Part shown: positions 54,079 through 58,573 of the stretch, piece by piece | How the letters are laid out: each line of letters opens with the position of its first letter | Position numbering within the stretch: position 1 is the first letter of the stretch | Assembly (NCBI RefSeq): GCF_900141835.1 | Contig: NZ_FQZD01000024.1 | Span: forward strand, 1 to 58,573 | Origin: Propionispora hippei DSM 15287 | Lineage (GTDB): Bacteria > Bacillota > Negativicutes > Propionisporales > Propionisporaceae | Direction of reading: 5' to 3' | Length of the DNA stretch: 58,573 nt | Notes under the pieces: generated by a model | Database searches by the model: none | What the model was told of the DNA's origin: nothing | What the model saw: only the letters and a program-made list of their open reading frames with translations | Position numbers and translations under genes: made by a program

Positions 54079-54288
54079 TTGATAACTCCGGAAGTTATTG
54101 CCAGGATTAACGAACTGGCACAAAAACAAAAGAGCGGCGTTCTTAACGATTCAGAAAAAACGGAGCAGGCCCAATTACGACGTCTTTATATCGACAATAT
54201 AAAAAAACAAGTTAAAGCACAGCTTGATTCCGTAACCGTCGTACCCCACAGTGAGACTTGCGGCTGCGGCTGTCACACAAAACACTAG
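54079..54288 (+). CDS. DUF896 (UPF0291/YnzC) family protein with a Cys-rich tail
   Basis: A 69-residue helical protein; MITPEVIARINELAQKQKSG, LNDSEKTEQAQLRRLYIDNIKKQVKAQLDS are the DUF896 hallmarks. The C-terminus adds a short metal-site-like CGCGCHTKH, absent from Bacillus YnzC in my recollection. TTG start at 54079 with TTGGAGTG upstream. The TAG stop lies within the terminal inverted repeat of repeat A3. Confidence 0.88.
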   Translation: MITPEVIARINELAQKQKSGVLNDSEKTEQAQLRRLYIDNIKKQVKAQLDSVTVVPHSETCGCGCHTKH

Positions 54289-54450
54289 TACATTGTCAAC
54301 CCTAATCCTGTGAATACTGACGGTCTATTTTCTGCAAGCCTTCGTTGTCGTCAGTCAGCATACTTCCGGTATGCCTCCTTCCTTCGCCTCGTCTTGCAAA
54401 AAATAGCCTCGCCATTATTCCCACAGTTTTAGAATTGACAAAGTACTAGT
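54284..54450. repeat. MITE-like repeat family A, copy 3 (best terminal repeats)
   Basis: A 167-bp element bounded by ACTAGTACATTGTCAA at the left and TTGACAAAGTACTAGT at the right. The interior contains TCGTTGTCGTCAGTCAGCAT and ATGCCTCCTTCCTTCGCC. It begins inside the DUF896 gene, providing its stop codon. Same family as 5180-5346 and 49662-49823. Confidence 0.82.
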
Positions 54451-54459
54451 CTCTAAACC

Positions 54460-54495
54460 TGGCGAAAGTCCGCATAAGTTTGCGGACTTTCGCCA
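54460..54495. terminator. 15-bp hairpin downstream of the DUF1540 gene
   Basis: TGGCGAAAGTCCGCA pairs with TGCGGACTTTCGCCA around TAAGTT. T-rich sequence follows on the plus strand only. It lies between the convergent DUF896/A3 side and the DUF1540 gene. Confidence 0.7.
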
Positions 54496-54509
54496 TATAT
54501 TTTATCTGT

Positions 54510-54893
54510 CTATTTTTTCTTAAAAGTCTTACAATCGGTATCCTGCGAATTTGCCGCGTTATAGCCTGCAACTTCAATGGAAGAAGCCTGACAAACATTA
54601 CTTTGGTGCCAATATGCACAGTGATTGACAAAGCATTCCACTTCCGGAGTGACTTGTTTCCCATCCATGAAAGCGCCTGTTATCATTCCGCCAATGTTCG
54701 AGTTATGAACTGCGCCGACCATATCGCCCACTGTTTTACGTTGATGAAATGATTTGCACTCTGTATCCCCGTTTTCCGAAGAGTAGCCCGCCTGCTCATT
54801 ATTATATACGCTGATTTTGGCAGCCATGCACTGATCTCCCGGCATATAATGCGTGCATTGATCAACCGTGCATTTTACCGTAGGATTAGCCAT
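54510..54893 (-). CDS. Protein with two DUF1540 domains
   Basis: A 127-residue protein. Two DUF1540 units, each with a Cys pattern: VKCTVDQCTHYMPGDQCMA... DTECKSF, and VECFVNHCAYWHQSNVCQ... DTDCKTF. The repeated units probably bind a metal; DUF1540 proteins are common in spore-forming clostridia. ATG at 54893 has AGGAGGTG upstream. Followed on the plus side by the zinc-ribbon gene 56 nt away. Confidence 0.88.
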   Translation of the reverse strand: MANPTVKCTVDQCTHYMPGDQCMAAKISVYNNEQAGYSSENGDTECKSFHQRKTVGDMVGAVHNSNIGGMITGAFMDGKQVTPEVECFVNHCAYWHQSNVCQASSIEVAGYNAANSQDTDCKTFKKK

Positions 54894-54949
54894 ACTGAAC
54901 ACCTCCTATTATTTTTATTAGTATGGCCTTTCCCATTCTTTTTATCCGG

Positions 54950-55177
54950 CTAAACAATAATCATTTCCCAGGCAGCCCGGACATCATAGTGGCAGTCCGG
55001 GCAATATAGCAAATGTATACAATAGTTCTGTTCCTGGCACGTGCCTTTTTCCATATATGGACTATATGAGCCCAGGTAATCTTCTACCGGGCCACCGTCC
55101 AGCATTGGTTCTCCACATTGCGGGCAAAAAGCTTCAACCGGGGTCAATCCGTTGCATACCGGGCAAACGATTTCCAT
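54950..55177 (-). CDS. Small zinc-ribbon protein
   Basis: A 75-residue protein with zinc-finger pairs CPVCNG, CPQCGEP and later CPDCHYD plus an isolated Cys pair (CQEQNYC). ATG at 55177 is preceded by GAGGTTT. A longer form from GTG at 55234 overlaps the permease stop by 4 nt and cannot be excluded. Family not recognised beyond the ribbon. It lies downstream of the permease and is probably co-transcribed. Confidence 0.65.
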   Translation of the reverse strand: MEIVCPVCNGLTPVEAFCPQCGEPMLDGGPVEDYLGSYSPYMEKGTCQEQNYCIHLLYCPDCHYDVRAAWEMIIV

Positions 55178-55230
55178 AAACCTCACCCACACCTTATCAA
55201 ATTTCGCCTGATCCCTTTCCAGTTGTTTCT

Positions 55231-56529
55231 TCACACTTTTCTAAAAAAGAACAATGGTATCCCGGCAGCAAGCCAAAGTACCGCCCAACAGGCATCCAAC
55301 GGTTTATCAAAAAACATACTGATGACAATATAGCCTGCACCACCTATCGCGATAAGCGGCACGATGGGGTATAGCGGAACACGGTAAGAATGAGCCGTTC
55401 CTGGCTGCTGTCGCCGGCGCAAAATAAAAACGGCTGTAAAGGCCAGAATATAGAAAGCCCATATGATAAACATGGCAATATCCGTCAAGCTATCGGGTTT
55501 CCAGAATAAAATCAGTATAGTGGCCAAGCCTAATTCCAGCAAGGTTGCATATACCGGAGTCCCCCATGAACGTTGGACTCTTGAGAACACTGCAGCCAAA
55601 GGTATCACACCTCGTTCAGCCATAGCGAAAGGAACACGGGAGTTGGTCAGTATATAACCATTTAATGTTCCAAAAATGGAAATCAATATGCCGATGTTAA
55701 TCAGTTTTCCCCCAAAAGCTCCAAACAACAACCCGGCTGCTGTTCCTGCCGCCTGCGTGCCCAGTGCCACCATGTCCTGGGCAGGTAATATGTGCAAAAG
55801 AGCGATATTCATGGCAAGATAGGCGGTTATGACAATGCTTAGCCCCACAAAAATAGACCTGGGAAGCTGCTTGCCGGGATCTTTCATTTCTCCGGCCACA
55901 TAACTAACCCCCACCCAACCATCGTATGCCCATAATGTAGCTAAAATCGCCGCCCCCATACTGCCTTTTTCACTGACCGGCACACCTAAAACCTGATTTT
56001 TCCCCTGCAGAAGGCCGAAGGTAACAATCAGCAAAATCGGAACAAATTTAGCTACCGTAGCCGCCGACTGAATATAACCACCATATTTTGCCCCCAGACA
56101 ATTTATGCTGCCCAACAGTAAAACCACACCCATGGCCACGCCCTTCTGCCAGGTATCGGGAAGCGAAAAAAACGGCAGGAACAATGCGGCGAAATATAAG
56201 GCCAGTGCCGCAATGGTTGCCGGTCCGTATATAACGCTTTGCACCCAACCAAACAGAAATGCCGGAAATTTACCATATATATTTTCCAAATAAGCATACA
56301 CGCCGCCGGTTTTGGGAATACATGCCCCCAATTCGGCTATTGTCAGTCCAGCGCATAATGTGATGATGCCTCCCGCCGCCCAGGCTAAAAGCGCCATATT
56401 AGAATTGCCTGCCAGTTCCATCACTTTGCCGGCTTTAATAAAAATCCCTGAGCCAATCACCATGCCAACGACTAACGCCAAAGCAGCAGCGAGATTAAGC
56501 TCTTTTTTCAGTTGTTGCTTATTACCCAA
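55231..56529 (-). CDS. APC-family amino acid permease
   Basis: A 432-residue integral membrane protein with about 12 spans, starting ELNLAAALALVVGMVIGSGIF, the conserved first helix of amino acid-polyamine-organocation (LAT/YfnA-like) transporters, followed by LGACIPKTGGVYAYL and ANSRVPFAMAERG-like motifs. TTG at 56529 has GGGAGAGAGAAGG upstream; an upstream ATG gives an implausible hydrophilic extension. Substrate unknown. The 314-nt region to the next gene contains the carboxyltransferase promoter. Confidence 0.9.
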   Translation of the reverse strand: MGNKQQLKKELNLAAALALVVGMVIGSGIFIKAGKVMELAGNSNMALLAWAAGGIITLCAGLTIAELGACIPKTGGVYAYLENIYGKFPAFLFGWVQSVIYGPATIAALALYFAALFLPFFSLPDTWQKGVAMGVVLLLGSINCLGAKYGGYIQSAATVAKFVPILLIVTFGLLQGKNQVLGVPVSEKGSMGAAILATLWAYDGWVGVSYVAGEMKDPGKQLPRSIFVGLSIVITAYLAMNIALLHILPAQDMVALGTQAAGTAAGLLFGAFGGKLINIGILISIFGTLNGYILTNSRVPFAMAERGVIPLAAVFSRVQRSWGTPVYATLLELGLATILILFWKPDSLTDIAMFIIWAFYILAFTAVFILRRRQQPGTAHSYRVPLYPIVPLIAIGGAGYIVISMFFDKPLDACWAVLWLAAGIPLFFFRKV

Positions 56530-56730
56530 ACGCCTTCTCTCTCCCTTGATCCCATTTTTCCGGCAAAATTCCTCACACAACAAGATACATACTGATCTTA
56601 TTGTGCCCAATCAATATACCGGCAATTACAAATAACTTTGTTTCCTGGATATGGACAGTTACTTAAATGAAATAAAAAATGAACTTTTCAGAAAAACTAT
56701 AATGTATACAGTCTACAAGACACAATAGGT

Positions 56731-56759
56731 TTGCAAAACCAAAGGCAATGAGGTAAAAT
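56731..56759 (+). promoter_or_regulatory. Promoter of the carboxyltransferase gene
   Basis: TTGCAA (56731-56736), a 17-nt spacer and TAAAAT (56754-56759) on the plus strand; the start is about 75 nt before the GGAGGGG ribosome-binding site. Confidence 0.65.
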
Positions 56760-56843
56760 AAGGGTGTAAAAGATTGTTCAGTAAATAACTTTCTTTACTA
56801 TCATCGAAGTTATTCTGATAAACATTGAACGGAGGGGAAAAAT

Positions 56844-58196
56844 ATGTCTGCAAAAAGACCTGTAAAAATTACGGAAACAGTTTTGCGTGATGGACATCAA
56901 TCACTAGCTGCTACTCGCATGCGTATCACTGATATGCTGCCTTCATTAGAGCAACTTGATAATGTCGGTTATTTCGCTTTGGAAGCTTGGGGTGGCGCAA
57001 CCTTTGACAGCTGCCTGCGCTTTTTGAATGAAGATCCCTGGGAAAGACTGAAAACTTTAAAGAAGCACGTGAAGAAAACTCCTATTTCCATGTTGCTCAG
57101 AGGTCAAAACATTTTAGGCTATAATCATTATGCCGATGATGTGGTTGAATTGTTCGTTAAGAAAATGGTTGAATATGGCGTTGGCGTGATTCGCGTTTTC
57201 GATGCCCTTAATGACGTCCGCAACCTGGAAGTGGCCATCAAAGCCGGTATTGAGTCAGGCGCTCATGTGCAGGGTGTATGTGTGTACACCATCAGCCCTT
57301 ACCACACAAACGAAAGTTACATCAAGTTAGCCCATGAATTGGTTGATCGCGGTGTAAACTCCATTTGTATTAAAGACATGTCCGGTTTATTGAAGCCTTA
57401 CGTGGCTTATGACCTGGTAAAAGCTCTCAAATCGGAAATCAAGGTTCCCATCGAATTGCACACCCACTATACCAGCGGCTTCGGCTCCATGGCTTATTTA
57501 AAAGCTATTGAGGCAGGCGTAGACATTATTGACTGTGCTTTGTCTCCGTTTGCTCTTGGTACGTCCCAGCCTTGTACGGAAAGTATGATTGCCACCTTGG
57601 AAGGCACTGAATATGATACCGGCATTGAGCGTAAAAATCTTAAACCGTTGGCCTTGCATTTCGCAGACGTTAAGAAGAGCCTCGCTAAAGATTTCGGCCT
57701 GAGAACCTACTTTGATGTAGACACAAATGTGCTTGACTTCCAGATTCCTGGCGGTATGCTTTCCAACCTGTACAATCAATTAAAAGAACAAGGTATGGAA
57801 GAAAAATACCAAGATCTGTTGGAAGAAATGCCGCGTGTTCGCGCCGACCTTGGCTATCCTCCGTTGGTAACTCCGACCAGCCAGATTGTCGGTTCCATGG
57901 CTACTTTTAATGTCATGCTGGGTGAACGTTATAAAATTGTTCCCCGTGAAGTTAAAGATTTAGCTCGTGGTAAATATGGTCGCACTCCGCTGCCGGTTGC
58001 TGAAGAAGTACGGGAAAAAATCATTGGCAATGAACCGATTATCGACTATCGTCCTGCAGATGATATCCCGCCGCAATTGGATACTCTTAAAGCACAGCTT
58101 GCCGAAAAGGGTTATCCCAATGCTTCTGTTGAAGATGTATTGTCTTACGCATTGTTCCCGGAAGTTGCACTTGAGTTCTTTAAAAACAACCGTTAA
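56844..58196 (+). CDS. Pyruvate/oxaloacetate carboxyltransferase subunit (biotin-free)
   Basis: A 450-residue carboxyltransferase domain like the oxaloacetate decarboxylase alpha/transcarboxylase 5S/pyruvate carboxylase PYC-CT family. Signature ETVLRDGHQSLAATRMR at 11-27, the metal site His-Thr-His in ELHTHYTSGFG, and KDMSGLL with its carbamylated-Lys region. There is no biotin-carrier domain at the end, so it relies on a separate biotinyl protein, as in Propionigenium/Veillonella-type sets. Those partner genes are not adjacent here. It is preceded by its own promoter and followed by a hairpin that abuts an IS element. Confidence 0.9.
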   Translation: MSAKRPVKITETVLRDGHQSLAATRMRITDMLPSLEQLDNVGYFALEAWGGATFDSCLRFLNEDPWERLKTLKKHVKKTPISMLLRGQNILGYNHYADDVVELFVKKMVEYGVGVIRVFDALNDVRNLEVAIKAGIESGAHVQGVCVYTISPYHTNESYIKLAHELVDRGVNSICIKDMSGLLKPYVAYDLVKALKSEIKVPIELHTHYTSGFGSMAYLKAIEAGVDIIDCALSPFALGTSQPCTESMIATLEGTEYDTGIERKNLKPLALHFADVKKSLAKDFGLRTYFDVDTNVLDFQIPGGMLSNLYNQLKEQGMEEKYQDLLEEMPRVRADLGYPPLVTPTSQIVGSMATFNVMLGERYKIVPREVKDLARGKYGRTPLPVAEEVREKIIGNEPIIDYRPADDIPPQLDTLKAQLAEKGYPNASVEDVLSYALFPEVALEFFKNNR

Positions 58197-58267
58197 GCTA
58201 AACAAAAAGCCCCTCGTTGAACCGGAGTCTGAACCGGAGCAGGAAAAACGGACATTGAAAGAAAAAG

Positions 58268-58304
58268 CCTCCAGTCGTAGGATAGAATTACGACTGGAGG
58301 TTTT
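58268..58304 (+). terminator. 12-bp hairpin that both follows the carboxyltransferase and covers the transposase RBS
   Basis: CCTCCAGTCGTA (58268-58279) pairs with TACGACTGGAGG (58289-58300), then TTTT. The right arm contains GGAGG, which is the ribosome-binding site of the orfA that starts at 58308. It can act as terminator and, in read-through transcripts, as a lock on transposase translation. Confidence 0.6.
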
Positions 58305-58307
58305 GTC

Positions 58308-58573
58308 ATGTCAGGGAAAAAAGGGATGTCACGGTATGGCCAGGAGATGAAAGAGATAGTAGTCCAGGGGTATCGTAGAGGGATTAGCATACGCGAATTA
58401 AGCAGACAATATGGAATCAGTCGGTATGCCATCCAGAGCTGGTGCGGTCTGCGCAAGGAGGTAGAACTTCGCCATGCGGCGCCGCTGCCCAAGGGACGAC
58501 CTACAGAAAAGTCGAAAACGCAGGAACAAACCATAAAACGTCTACAAATGGAAAATGATCTGTTACGAAGTTT
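58308..58573 (+). CDS. IS3-like transposase orfA, N-terminal part (truncated by window edge)
   Basis: Eighty-eight codons from ATG run off the window. An N-terminal helix-turn-helix (SRYGQEMKEIVVQGYRRGIS and IRELSRQYGISRYAIQSW) followed by a basic and leucine-containing stretch (EQTIKRLQMENDLLRSF) is the orfA pattern of the IS3/IS150 group, whose orfB is expected downstream by frameshifting. The ribosome-binding site sits in the hairpin at 58268-58304. The element's left end is probably within 58197-58267, where a TGAACCGGAG direct repeat occurs twice. Confidence 0.72.
   Translation, partial: MSGKKGMSRYGQEMKEIVVQGYRRGISIRELSRQYGISRYAIQSWCGLRKEVELRHAAPLPKGRPTEKSKTQEQTIKRLQMENDLLRS

Overview
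The window looks like a chromosomal segment of a strictly anaerobic, diazotrophic, low-to-moderate GC Firmicute. The best guess is a member of the Negativicutes, Sporomusaceae-like (Pelosinus/Sporomusa relatives). Reasons: a clostridial-type Mo-nitrogenase cluster with nifI1 and nifI2 between nifH and nifD, a NifD carrying the Clostridium pasteurianum-type insertion, homocitrate synthase split into omega and alpha proteins, a T-box leader, HydG with its TM1266-type partner, DUF1540/YmaF/YlbF/SepF proteins, and a biotin-free oxaloacetate decarboxylase/carboxyltransferase subunit. The genus assignment is inference; no rRNA or tRNA gene was seen.

Layout. 1-129 is the tail of an IS110-like transposase. 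440-2602 holds small accessory genes (DUF45 metallopeptidase, ECF S-component, two unknowns). 2645-5100 holds bcp and nifV-omega/nifV-alpha. 5605-15761 is the nitrogenase block, all on the minus strand and read in the order mop - nifH - nifI1 - nifI2 - nifD - nifK - nifE - nifN - nifB - [2Fe-2S] ferredoxin - anfO-like. 16221-23065 holds an acyltransferase, an unknown membrane-anchored protein, pyruvate kinase, a DUF2007-like protein and etfA/etfB. 23163-29615 holds dnaE, a leaderless ABC-type binding protein and a U32 peptidase. 29709-42623 is housekeeping and metabolism: aminotransferase, sepF, typA, a beta-CASP nuclease, murB, ylbF, an endonuclease IV-like protein, trmL, an M20 amidohydrolase, ilvD and ymaF. 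43001-44700 is the TM1266 regulator plus hydG. 44757-46945 is a tyrosine T-box with aroF-tyrA. 47015-58196 holds a MoaD-like protein, an NlpC/P60 hydrolase, speD, a GNAT protein, nth, DUF711-ACT, trxB, DUF896, DUF1540, a zinc ribbon, an APC permease and the carboxyltransferase. The window ends inside an IS3-like orfA.

The most interesting signals are non-coding. (1) Two copies of a ~210-nt leader lie at 5376-5584 and 15835-16044, each behind a near-consensus sigma-A promoter, one ahead of nifV and one ahead of mop-nifHDK. Each copy contains two tandem modules in which a short hairpin with an A-A-A-G-N-G hexaloop overlaps the 5' arm of an intrinsic terminator. This is the geometry of an ANTAR-type antitermination target, and it suggests that all nitrogen-fixation genes here are co-controlled by processive antitermination. 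(2) A gene-free, apparently GC-rich stretch at 48310-48680 carries a repeated GTCGG-CAAAGATC-like unit about every 40 nt with small flanking stems. (3) Two families of ~165-bp MITE-like repeats, three copies each, have terminal inverted repeats that in three cases overlap the stop codon of the adjoining gene. (4) An attenuator-like leader precedes the TM1266-hydG pair.

How the genes work together: Mop (molybdate/molybdopterin binding), NifB/E/N and NifV (homocitrate) supply FeMo-cofactor. NifHDK reduces N2. NifI1/NifI2 are the usual ammonium-responsive switch-off proteins of this operon type. Ferredoxin and electron-transfer flavoprotein genes in the window are plausible electron carriers, but no link is shown by the sequence.
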